This document shows, one piece after another, positions 1 through 6,158 of a stretch of 7,352 bases of DNA. The DNA is from an uncultured Clostridia bacterium. Its GTDB lineage: Bacteria; Bacillota; Clostridia; Christensenellales; UBA1242. Location: contig CANRMV010000054.1 in NCBI GenBank assembly GCA_947631875.1, forward strand, positions 1 to 7,352. The letters are read 5' to 3'. Position numbers and translations under genes: made by a program. The first letter of the stretch is position 1. The number at the start of each line of letters is the position of its first letter. The notes below the pieces were generated by a model. That model was not told where the DNA came from and did no database searches. It worked only from the letters and a program-made list of their open reading frames with translations.

Positions 1-1
1 G

Positions 2-1552
2 TCGGTGGCTTTGAAACTTGTTGTTGACCGCTAAAAAGAAATCGAAAACTTTAAACCAGAAGAATATTGGAACATCACAGCCATTCATGAAAAGGGTGGA
101 ACAACTTTCAAATCGGCACTCACAAGCCACAAAGGCAAAAAGATAAAAGTGGAAAATCGAGAAGCCGTTGACAAAGTTTTGGAGCAAATAAAAGGAAAAG
201 ATTTTGTTATCACAAACATCAAAAAAGGAAACACAAAATCTCATGCACCAGCACCATTCACAACCAGCACGATGCAGCAAGATGCTTTAAACAAACTTGG
301 CATGAGCCTGAAAAAAACAACTTCTTCTGCACAAGAACTCTATGAAGGAGTTGAGGTTGAGGGCGAAGGCAAAATTGCGCTTATAACATATATAAGAACA
401 GACAGCACCAGAGTTTCGATTGATGCACAAAATGCGTGCAGAGATTTTATTGCACAAAAGTTTGGCAAAAACTATGTTCCAGAAAAGCCAAACATCTATG
501 CCACAAAAAAGAACGCACAGGATGCGCACGAGGCGATTAGGCCAATTTCCATGCAAATGACGCCAGAAAAGGTTAAAAATTCGCTTAGCAAAGATAATTA
601 TAGGCTGTATAAATTAATCTATGAAAGATTTATGGCAAGCCAAATGAGCGAGGCGCTTTATTCAAATGTGAATGTGACAATTTCTGCGGGCGACTATGAG
701 TTTAAAACAACAGGAAGAACGCAGGAATTTGCGGGCTTCACTGCGGTTTATAAAGAATACACCGACGAAGAAAAGCAAGATGTTTCAAAACTTCCAAAAC
801 TTGATGAAAACGAAGTTTTGGCGGTTAAGGAAATTAAGGAAGAGCAAAAATTCACCAAACCACCAGCAAGATACACTGAGGCAAGTTTGGTTAAGGCTAT
901 GGAAGAAAAGGGGATTGGCAGACCTGCAACATATGCGGCAACAATCACCATTTTGACCGCAAGAAACTACTGCACAAAGGACGGCAAAGCGCTTGTTCCA
1001 ACCGAACTTGGAAAGAATATTTGTGATTATCTTGACAAATTTTTCAAGCAAGTTATAAATGTGAAATTCACTGCTTATATGGAAAATCGTCTTGATGAAA
1101 TTGCTGAAAACAAAGACGAATGGCACAGTGTTGTTGACAGTTTTTGGCATGGCTTTAAGGATTTGATTAAAAATGCGGAGGGCAGCAGCCTTACAATGAA
1201 GCCTCAGCCTGTGGAAACAGATGTTGTTTGTGACAAATGTGGGCACAAAATGGTTATTCGCGAAGGGAAATATGGCAAATTTTTGGGATGTTCAAATTTT
1301 CCAAAGTGTCATAATGTTATGCCTATGCCAAGCGAGGAAAAGAAACCTGTTGCAGTTTGCCCTCAATGCGGAAAAAATGTTTTTGCATTAAAAACCAAGC
1401 ATGGCAAAACCTTTTATGCCTGTGAGGATAGGCAGGGTTGCAATTTCATGAGTTGGGACATTCCAACAGGTGAAAAATGCCCAAAATGCGGTAAATTTTT
1501 GGTTAAACATGGCAAAACGGTTAAATGTTCTGCCTGCGATTTTGTGCAATAA
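2..1552 (+). CDS. topA: DNA topoisomerase I (type IA), 5'-truncated, with one in-frame stop near the window edge
   Basis: Relaxes negatively supercoiled DNA through a transient 5'-phosphotyrosine link. The N-terminal Toprim part lies outside the window. The reading frame enters at base 2 with the family motif SVALKLVVDR, meets TAA at 32-34 where homologues have Glu, and continues with KEIENFKPEEYW. From 35 to 1552 it is open. Visible landmarks are the PFTTSTMQQDA motif (about 263-295), the catalytic Tyr in TYIRTDSTRVS (Tyr codon 389-391), DAHEAIRP (about 521-544), and RYTEASLVKAMEEKGIGRP (about 869-928). Three C-terminal four-Cys zinc ribbons follow: Cys codons span 1229-1309, 1358-1441 and 1478-1537, the last one compact. 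A GTG at 149 could be called as a start, but family motifs continue upstream of it, so it is not the real one. The stop is either a sequence or assembly error near the edge or a true nonsense mutation; everything downstream looks intact. Confidence 0.95.
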
Positions 1553-1599
1553 AAAATTTCGCTTTTAAACATATTTCAAACAAAATTGCGTGAAAATTT

Positions 1600-1630
1600 A
1601 AAATAAACGGCCTATGGCTGTTTTATTTTT
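1600..1630 (+). terminator. Rho-independent terminator after topA
   Basis: A hairpin has the left arm AAAATAAACGGCC, loop TAT, and right arm GGCTGTTTTATTTT (one G-T pair, one bulged T), and it ends in a T-rich run. It lies 48 nt after the topA stop and 20 nt before the rny -35 box, so it separates the two units. The A-rich left arm could let it work in the reverse direction as well, but no gene on the minus strand is seen to need it. Confidence 0.8.
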
Positions 1631-1649
1631 ATAAAGTTTTATAAATTGT

Positions 1650-1679
1650 TTGACAAATTGGCGTAAAAAGGGTTAAAAT
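1650..1679 (+). promoter_or_regulatory. sigma-A-type promoter of rny
   Basis: A perfect -35 TTGACA (1650-1655) is followed by an 18-nt spacer and the -10 TAAAAT (1674-1679). The predicted transcription start is near 1686, giving a leader of about 55 nt. Because that start lies downstream of the in-frame ATG at 1682, the promoter itself argues against the longer reading of the rny protein. Confidence 0.75.
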
Positions 1680-1728
1680 CTATGTGTGGGATTAGGAGGC
1701 TTTTCGTCATAGGCCTTTTGCCCCAAAA

Positions 1729-1738
1729 ATTAGGAGGG
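1729..1738 (+). promoter_or_regulatory. rny ribosome binding site (second of two ATTAGGAGG copies)
   Basis: AGGAGG at 1732-1737 lies 4 nt before the ATG at 1742 and fixes the rny start. The same nonamer ATTAGGAGG also occurs 38 nt upstream (1691-1699), with no ATG, GTG or TTG at a usable distance after it. Confidence 0.7.
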
Positions 1739-1741
1739 AGA

Positions 1742-3325
1742 ATGAGAAGTTTACTTTTAGACGTCTCTCCTGCAATCGTATCTGTGATAGCAATAGTGCT
1801 GTTCATTGTTGGGCTTGCTTTGGGAATTGTTGCTTTTAAAATTTACAGTAGTAAAAAGTTAGAAAAAAATAAGTCTAATGCTCTGAAAATTATCGAAGAT
1901 GCGTATGCAGAAGCAAAGACGATTAAAAAAGAAGCGGTTATTGAAAGCAAAGAACAATCGCAAAAAGTTAAGGATGAAATTGAACAAGAAGTCAAAGAAA
2001 GACGCGCCGAAATAACCAAGTTGGAAGAGCGTTTAAATCAACGGGAGGAGTTTATTGAGAAAAAAGAACTTGCTGTTGACAAACGAAGCGAACAACTTGA
2101 AGAGGACAAGAAAAATTTAACCGAATTAAAAGAAGGGCTTGAAAAGGCAAAGGCAGAGCAAGAAGAAGTTAAGGCCAAAATTTTGGACGAACTTGAAAGA
2201 GTGGCAAAACTTTCCAAGCAAGAAGCAAAAGATATGCTTGTTGCAAACATGAGAAACGATGCTCAAAAAGAGGCTGCTGTCATTGTTAAAAAGATTGAGG
2301 ACGATGCCCGAGAGGAAGGTGAGAAAAAGGCAAAAGAAATAATTGGGCAAGCAATTCAAAGATGTGCAACTGAAACGGCAAGTGAGATGACTGTCAGCGT
2401 TGTATCTCTTCCAAATGACGAAATGAAAGGAAGAATTATCGGACGTGAAGGCAGAAACATTCGTGCTATTGAGGCGGCAACAGGTGTTGAACTGATTGTT
2501 GACGACACGCCAGAAACAATCACAATTTCTGGTTTTGACCCAATTAGAAGAGAGGTTGCAAGGCTTTCGCTTGAAAAACTTATTTCAGACGGAAGAATCC
2601 ACCCAACAAGAATTGAAGAAATTGTTGAAAAAATGCAAAAAGATGTTGACAAAACCATCAAGCAAGCAGGTGACGATGCTTGCAATGAGGTTGGAATTTT
2701 CAACTTAAATCCAGAACTTGTAAAAACGCTTGGCAGGCTTAAATACAGAACAAGTTATGGGCAAAATGTGCTAAAACATTCCATTGAATGTTCAATTATT
2801 GCTGGGCTTTTGGCAAGCGAACTTGGCGCAAATGTGAAAATTGCAAAGCGCGGCGGTTTGCTGCATGACATAGGCAAGGCTTTGGACCATGAATTAGAAG
2901 GAACACACGTTCAAATTGGCGTTGACCTTGCAAGAAAGTATGGCGAAAACGAGGCAGTTGTGCATTGCATTGAGGCACATCACTTCAATGTGGAGTTTAA
3001 ATCTCTTGAAGCAGTGCTTGTTCAAGTTGCCGATGCAATTTCAAGTTCAAGACCAGGTGCAAGAAGAGACAGTTTTGAAAACTATATCAAACGTTTGCAA
3101 CAACTTGAAGAAATCGCAAATGGCTTTGAAGGTGTTGATAAATCCTATGCTGTTCAGGCGGGAAGAGAAGTGAGAATTATTGTTAAGCCAGAGCAAATTT
3201 CTGACAGCCAAGCAATGTTTATGGCAAAAGAAATTGCAGCAAAGATTGAAAACGAAATGCAATATCCTGGTCAGATTAAGGTGAATGTCATTCGAGAAAG
3301 CCGCTACACTGAAACTGCAAAATAA
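1742..3325 (+). CDS. rny: Ribonuclease Y (membrane-anchored endoribonuclease)
   Basis: An endoribonuclease that starts bulk mRNA decay and processing in many Gram-positives; it sits at the inner face of the membrane. The protein is 527 residues, close to the roughly 520 of B. subtilis RNase Y. Domains in order: one hydrophobic anchor (about 11-32); a long Lys/Glu-rich coiled coil (about 38-200); a KH RNA-binding domain (about 217-280) with its GxxG loop as GREG at 234-237; and an HD domain with the metal-binding His-Asp pair at 375-376 (LLHDIGKA) and a downstream EAHH motif (about 411-414). A C-terminal domain follows. The start at 1742 is preferred over the in-frame ATG at 1682 because it has the AGGAGG site, places the anchor directly at the N-terminus as in the family, and lies downstream of the predicted transcription start. 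It has its own promoter and no obvious strong terminator after it. Confidence 0.97.
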   Translation: MRSLLLDVSPAIVSVIAIVLFIVGLALGIVAFKIYSSKKLEKNKSNALKIIEDAYAEAKTIKKEAVIESKEQSQKVKDEIEQEVKERRAEITKLEERLNQREEFIEKKELAVDKRSEQLEEDKKNLTELKEGLEKAKAEQEEVKAKILDELERVAKLSKQEAKDMLVANMRNDAQKEAAVIVKKIEDDAREEGEKKAKEIIGQAIQRCATETASEMTVSVVSLPNDEMKGRIIGREGRNIRAIEAATGVELIVDDTPETITISGFDPIRREVARLSLEKLISDGRIHPTRIEEIVEKMQKDVDKTIKQAGDDACNEVGIFNLNPELVKTLGRLKYRTSYGQNVLKHSIECSIIAGLLASELGANVKIAKRGGLLHDIGKALDHELEGTHVQIGVDLARKYGENEAVVHCIEAHHFNVEFKSLEAVLVQVADAISSSRPGARRDSFENYIKRLQQLEEIANGFEGVDKSYAVQAGREVRIIVKPEQISDSQAMFMAKEIAAKIENEMQYPGQIKVNVIRESRYTETAK

Positions 3326-3376
3326 ACAACAAAATAAACAAAATGTTTTTTAGTTCATAAAAAATAAGGAGGACGT

Positions 3377-3715
3377 ATGGAAGAAAAAGAGAAAAAAGAA
3401 AAGAAAAAAAGAGAGCCACGAACTTGGTCAACAACAAAGGTGCTTGATTGCGTTGCATATTTTGCAATAATTTTCATTGCAATCGCCTTGATTTTCCAGT
3501 TGGCTTTTAGAAACAATGTGCCAAATGTTGCAAGAGCATTTGAAACAATCGGCGAGTGCTTGGCATTTGTTGTGTGCATTTTGCTTGGGTTCTATTGGAC
3601 AATGCGCAAACGCGGCACAGGTTGGAACAAACGCAACCTTTGGTGGCTTATCTGCTGGATTGTGGCAACAGTTGTGATTATTGTGATTTATATTTGCAAT
3701 ATTGTTGTGGTATAA
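3377..3715 (+). CDS. Small three-helix membrane protein, function unknown
   Basis: I do not recognise the family. The 112-residue protein opens with a highly charged Lys/Glu tail (residues 1-16), which favours a cytoplasmic N-terminus. Three hydrophobic segments follow, at about 22-44, 57-74 and 87-111. The loop between helices 2 and 3 is basic and aromatic (TMRKRGTGWNKRNLWW), which the positive-inside rule would place in the cytoplasm. Helix 3 runs to the very C-terminus. An excellent ribosome binding site, AAGGAGGA at 3366-3373, precedes the ATG, and codon use resembles the neighbours, so this is a real gene. It starts 51 nt after rny and is followed after 15 nt by another three-helix protein, suggesting one transcript. 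No catalytic motif is visible. Confidence 0.8.
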   Translation: MEEKEKKEKKKREPRTWSTTKVLDCVAYFAIIFIAIALIFQLAFRNNVPNVARAFETIGECLAFVVCILLGFYWTMRKRGTGWNKRNLWWLICWIVATVVIIVIYICNIVVV

Positions 3716-3716
3716 T
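3708..3716 (+). promoter_or_regulatory. Possible extended -10 element before the 125-residue membrane protein
   Basis: TGGTATAAT matches an extended -10 (TGn plus perfect TATAAT) and overlaps the stop codon of the preceding gene. No -35 hexamer lies at 16-18 nt. Transcription would start near 3723, leaving only about 8 nt before the ATG at 3731, too short for a normal ribosome binding site. It may be chance in AT-rich DNA. Confidence 0.25.
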
Positions 3717-3730
3717 CATTTGAGGCGAAC

Positions 3731-4108
3731 ATGAACAAAATCCCTTATATTGTTTCTGCAATAACTATAACACTTGCGGGGCTTTTCGCTATTTTAAATC
3801 GTTTTTGGACAGGCTTCGTTTATTTTGTGTTGGCATTGCTTGTGGCACTGTCACTCTTTTGGGCTGGCTGGCTTTTGTTTAAGTATTGGACGGACTATCG
3901 CGAAGAACTTAAAGAGGACTACAAAATTTGGATAGCCAACAAAATCAACACAACCGAGGTGACAGCCGAAATTGTTGAGCAAAATGAAAAGGTTTACAAA
4001 AAGCAATTTTCCAAACATATGCTTAAACATAAATTGGTTAAATGGGCTCAAATTGCAATTTGTTTTGCTCTCGCAGCATCGTTTTTGACCGGATTGCTTA
4101 TGTATTAA
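3731..4108 (+). CDS. Small membrane protein with a charged central region, function unknown
   Basis: I do not recognise the family. The 125-residue protein has two close hydrophobic segments (about 4-22 and 27-50), a charged stretch of about 54 residues (51-104, rich in Lys and Glu, probably helical), and a third hydrophobic segment (about 105-124) ending at the C-terminus. The short loop between helices 1 and 2 contains NRFW. The ribosome binding site is weak (TGAGGCG, about 3721-3727) compared with every neighbour, so translation may depend on coupling to the upstream gene, whose stop is 15 nt away. Both proteins have three helices and similar size, but I see no convincing sequence similarity between them; a small membrane complex is only a guess. 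No signal peptidase site or enzymatic motif is seen. Confidence 0.75.
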   Translation: MNKIPYIVSAITITLAGLFAILNRFWTGFVYFVLALLVALSLFWAGWLLFKYWTDYREELKEDYKIWIANKINTTEVTAEIVEQNEKVYKKQFSKHMLKHKLVKWAQIAICFALAASFLTGLLMY

Positions 4109-4194
4109 TTGCAAAGCCTTAAAGTTGGCTTGCTTGCAAAAGAAAAGATTGGGCTAAGAAAAAGCCTGAGGTGCACTGCCAAAAAGGGCGGGCA
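4109..4194 (+). other. Gap upstream of hslV with several possible hairpins
   Basis: The 129-nt gap before hslV looks more G+C-rich than the DNA around it. It can form TTGCAAAGCC against GGCT-TGC-TTGCAA (4109-4139), GGCT/AGCC with wobble extensions (4149-4155 with 4163-4169), and GCC/GGC within 4172-4194. None is followed by a T-run, so these are not intrinsic terminators. No convincing promoter with both boxes was found here. The stretch could be an hslV leader, a processing site or nothing; I could not match it to a known riboswitch. Confidence 0.3.
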
Positions 4195-4226
4195 AACTGT
4201 TGAAACTTAGTTAAGATTGTATAAAA

Positions 4227-4233
4227 AAGGAGA
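4227..4233 (+). promoter_or_regulatory. hslV ribosome binding site
   Basis: AAGGAGA, with AGGAG ending 5 nt before the ATG at 4238. It decides the start: the in-frame TTG at 4217 lies upstream of this site and has no comparable one of its own. Confidence 0.8.
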
Positions 4234-4237
4234 TTAT

Positions 4238-4780
4238 ATGGAAGAACCATTGTTTAGAGGCACCACAATTTGTGCGGTTAAAAGAAATGGAAAAATTGCT
4301 GTTGCGGGAGATGGACAAGTCACCATGTCAAACAGCATTATATTCAAAAACAACGCAAAAAAGGTTAGAAGAATATATAACAACAGCGTTGTTATTGGTT
4401 TTGCTGGCTCTGTTGCCGATGCATTCAGTTTGAGCGAAAGATTTGAGGCTATGCTCAACAAATTTGCCGGAAACCTTATGCGAAGCGCGGTTGAACTTGC
4501 ACAAACTTGGCGTGATGACAAGGCTGCAAGAAGATTGGAAGCCATGATGATTGTTGCAGATAAAAATCAAATTTTGATTATTGATGGACAAGGCGAGGTT
4601 ATTGAGCCACAAGATGATGTTTGTGCAATAGGCTCAGGCGGAAACTATGCGCTTGCTGCTGCAAAAGCACTTGTGCAAAACACCGATTTTGAGGCAAAAG
4701 AAATTGCTTACAAATCGCTTAAAATAGCAAGCGAAATTTGCGTGTTCACAAATGACAACATCATTGTGGAAGAGTTGTAA
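4238..4780 (+). CDS. hslV: HslV, proteolytic subunit of the HslUV (ClpYQ) protease
   Basis: An N-terminal-nucleophile threonine peptidase. In the family it forms a double hexameric ring that degrades unfolded proteins fed to it by HslU in the cytoplasm. The protein is 180 residues, the normal size. The start MEEPLFRG precedes the conserved TTICAVKRNG, so the likely catalytic Thr is residue 9, exposed after removal of an eight-residue propeptide; E. coli HslV needs only Met removal. Other family motifs are AGDGQVTM (about 23-30), KKVRR (about 41-45, containing the active-site Lys), GFAGSVADAF, and IGSGGNYALAAA near the C-terminal third. The C-terminus VFTNDNIIVEEL matches the family. The partner gene hslU follows after 10 nt, which confirms the assignment. 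No heat-shock operator that I know (such as CIRCE or a CtsR box) is visible upstream. Confidence 0.97.
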   Translation: MEEPLFRGTTICAVKRNGKIAVAGDGQVTMSNSIIFKNNAKKVRRIYNNSVVIGFAGSVADAFSLSERFEAMLNKFAGNLMRSAVELAQTWRDDKAARRLEAMMIVADKNQILIIDGQGEVIEPQDDVCAIGSGGNYALAAAKALVQNTDFEAKEIAYKSLKIASEICVFTNDNIIVEEL

Positions 4781-4786
4781 GGAGGG
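4780..4786 (+). promoter_or_regulatory. hslU ribosome binding site overlapping the hslV stop
   Basis: AGGAGG (4780-4785) begins on the last base of the hslV TAA and ends 5 nt before the ATG at 4791. The overlap suggests translational coupling of the two subunits. It also favours 4791 over the in-frame ATG at 4752, which lies inside hslV. Confidence 0.8.
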
Positions 4787-4790
4787 GAAA

Positions 4791-6086
4791 ATGAACTTAA
4801 CATCAAAACAAATCGTTGCCGAACTCGATAAATATATTGTTGGGCAGTCCAAAGCAAAAAGGGCTGTGGCTGTGGCACTTAGAAATCGTTACAGAAGAAG
4901 CCAACTGCCAAGAGAAGTTCGTGATGAAATCACTCCAAAAAACATTGTTATGAGTGGCCCAACGGGTGTGGGCAAAACGGAAATTGCAAGAAGGCTTGCA
5001 AAACTTGTTGGCTCTCCATTTGTTAAGGTTGAAGCCACAAAATACACCGAAGTTGGATATGTTGGAAGAGATGTTGAAAGCATGGTGAGAGATTTGGTTG
5101 AGGTTGCCGTGCGAATGGTTAAGGACCAAAAGAAAAAAGAGGTTGAGGCAAAAGTTATGCCAATCGTTGAGGCAAAACTTGTTGATGCACTTTTTCAAAA
5201 TCGCAGAGTTACACAGGTTGACGTTGACCGCGAAAAGTTGATTAAAGAACTTCATGAGGGCAAGTGCGAAGAAGAGGTTGTTGAAGTTGTGGTTGTTGAC
5301 CAGCCAAAACCAATGATGGCAATCGGGGGAAATGAGATTAACTTGGGAAGCATGTTTGAAGGGTTAACACCACCAAAACATAAGAAAAAGAAACTCACAG
5401 TTAAAAGCGCGCGTGAAGCCTTTTTGCAAGAGGAAAGTGACAAAGTTATTGACAATGACAACGTGAACGAAGAGGCGATAAAACTTGCTGAGGAACAGGG
5501 CATTATTTTCATTGATGAGATTGACAAAATAATTGGCAAAAGCCAAGCAACAAACAGCGCCGATGTTTCACGCGAAGGTGTGCAAAGAGACATTTTGCCT
5601 ATTGTTGAAGGCAGCACAGTGCCAACAAAATATGGCAATGTGAAAACAGATTTCATTTTGTTCATTGCAGCAGGGGCGTTCCATGTTGCAAAAATGGAAG
5701 ATATGATTCCAGAACTTCAAGGAAGATTTCCAATTATCGTTCAACTTGAAAGTTTAACAAAAGATGATTTCAAGAAAATTTTAACAACTCCAAAGAACGC
5801 AATCACAATGCAATATTCAAATATGCTGAAAGTTGATAACATCAATCTTATTTTCAAAGATGATGCTTTGGACGAAATTGCTGAAATGGCTGCACGTGAA
5901 AACGAAACATCCCAAGATTTGGGCGCAAGAAGGCTGCACACAATCATGGAAACAGTGCTTGAAGATGTTTCTTTCAATGCCACAGGAGATCATCCAATGC
6001 TTGATGTTGTGATTGACAAAAACTATGTTCAAAATGTGTTTAAAGATAAGAAAGCGCAATATGATTTGAAAAAATATGTTTTATAG
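4791..6086 (+). CDS. hslU: HslU, AAA+ unfoldase subunit of the HslUV (ClpYQ) protease
   Basis: The ATP-driven unfoldase that recognises substrates and threads them into HslV. The protein is 431 residues, slightly shorter than E. coli HslU (443). In order: an N-terminal segment (LTSKQIVAELDKYIVGQ); Walker A GPTGVGKT (56-63); the pore loop GYVG (89-92); the substrate-binding I domain (about 105-230), the least conserved and most charged part; Walker B IIFIDEID (238-245); GVQRDILPIVEG (about 263-274); the arginine-finger motif ELQGRFP (about 308-314); and sensor 2 GARRLH (378-383). The C-terminus DLKKYVL resembles the E. coli DLSRFIL tail that docks into HslV and opens its active sites. All key residues are present. 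It is the only gene here ending in TAG. No intrinsic terminator follows directly, so some read-through into tcdA is possible. Confidence 0.97.
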   Translation: MNLTSKQIVAELDKYIVGQSKAKRAVAVALRNRYRRSQLPREVRDEITPKNIVMSGPTGVGKTEIARRLAKLVGSPFVKVEATKYTEVGYVGRDVESMVRDLVEVAVRMVKDQKKKEVEAKVMPIVEAKLVDALFQNRRVTQVDVDREKLIKELHEGKCEEEVVEVVVVDQPKPMMAIGGNEINLGSMFEGLTPPKHKKKKLTVKSAREAFLQEESDKVIDNDNVNEEAIKLAEEQGIIFIDEIDKIIGKSQATNSADVSREGVQRDILPIVEGSTVPTKYGNVKTDFILFIAAGAFHVAKMEDMIPELQGRFPIIVQLESLTKDDFKKILTTPKNAITMQYSNMLKVDNINLIFKDDALDEIAEMAARENETSQDLGARRLHTIMETVLEDVSFNATGDHPMLDVVIDKNYVQNVFKDKKAQYDLKKYVL

Positions 6087-6087
6087 C

Positions 6088-6137
6088 ATATTTTGTGGTG
6101 TTATGCAACAGACTTATTGCATAATTCCACAATATAT
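6088..6137. repeat. Long imperfect inverted repeat between hslU and tcdA
   Basis: Outer arms ATATTTTGTGG (6088-6098) and CCACAATATAT (6127-6137) pair at 10 of 11 positions. Inner arms TTATGCAA (6101-6108) and TTGCATAA (6117-6124) pair perfectly around the loop CAGACTTA. Between the two sets there is one G-T pair and one mismatch. The whole dyad starts 1 nt after the hslU stop and is not followed by a T-run, so it is not a standard terminator. It could be a stabilising 3' hairpin for hslVU mRNA, a pair of operator sites, or both. Confidence 0.65.
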
Positions 6138-6142
6138 TGTGT
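6127..6142. promoter_or_regulatory. Candidate NrdR box upstream of tcdA-trxA
   Basis: CACAATATATTGTG (6128-6141) is a perfect 14-bp palindrome. Extended to 16 bp, CCACAATATATTGTGT agrees at 15 of 16 positions with the published NrdR-box consensus as I recall it (acaCwAtATaTwGtgt). NrdR is the ATP/dATP-sensing repressor of ribonucleotide reductase genes. A degenerate second copy may lie at 6083-6098 (10 of 16), 44 bp away. A weak -10-like CATAAT (6120-6125) lies beside it without a good -35. The downstream trxA product is a known reductant of ribonucleotide reductase, so the assignment makes functional sense, but it rests on sequence alone. Confidence 0.45.
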
Positions 6143-6158
6143 TTGAGGAGGATAAAAT

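Noticed and set aside
32..34. Stop-codon reassignment as an explanation of the in-frame TAA in topA
   Set aside because: TAA ends topA itself, rny, both membrane-protein genes, hslV, tcdA and trxA at family-appropriate lengths, so it is read as a stop in this organism.
748..1246. Long open frames on the minus strand, such as those opposite topA, rny and hslU
   Set aside because: They lie opposite well-identified conserved genes, give low-complexity Phe/Ser/Asn-rich products, and lack ribosome binding sites.
1682..1741. Longer rny start at the ATG at 1682, adding 20 residues
   Set aside because: It lies at or before the predicted transcription start, has no ribosome binding site, and would put a non-family extension before the membrane anchor.
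3336..3352. Possible terminator after rny (AAACA-AAA-TGTTT followed by Ts)
   Set aside because: The stem has only five pairs and one G-C pair, too weak to call.
4109..4210. Open frame of 33 codons continuing directly after the stop of the 125-residue membrane protein, as if by read-through
   Set aside because: It starts with TTG without a ribosome binding site, 33 codons can stay open by chance, and the encoded Lys/Arg-rich tail resembles nothing I know.
4200..4225. Possible hslV promoter, TTGAAA with TATAAA
   Set aside because: The spacer is only 14 nt, and transcription would begin inside the hslV ribosome binding site.
4752..4790. Longer hslU start at the ATG at 4752
   Set aside because: It lies inside the hslV coding region, adds 13 residues unlike the family, and the strong ribosome binding site points to 4791.
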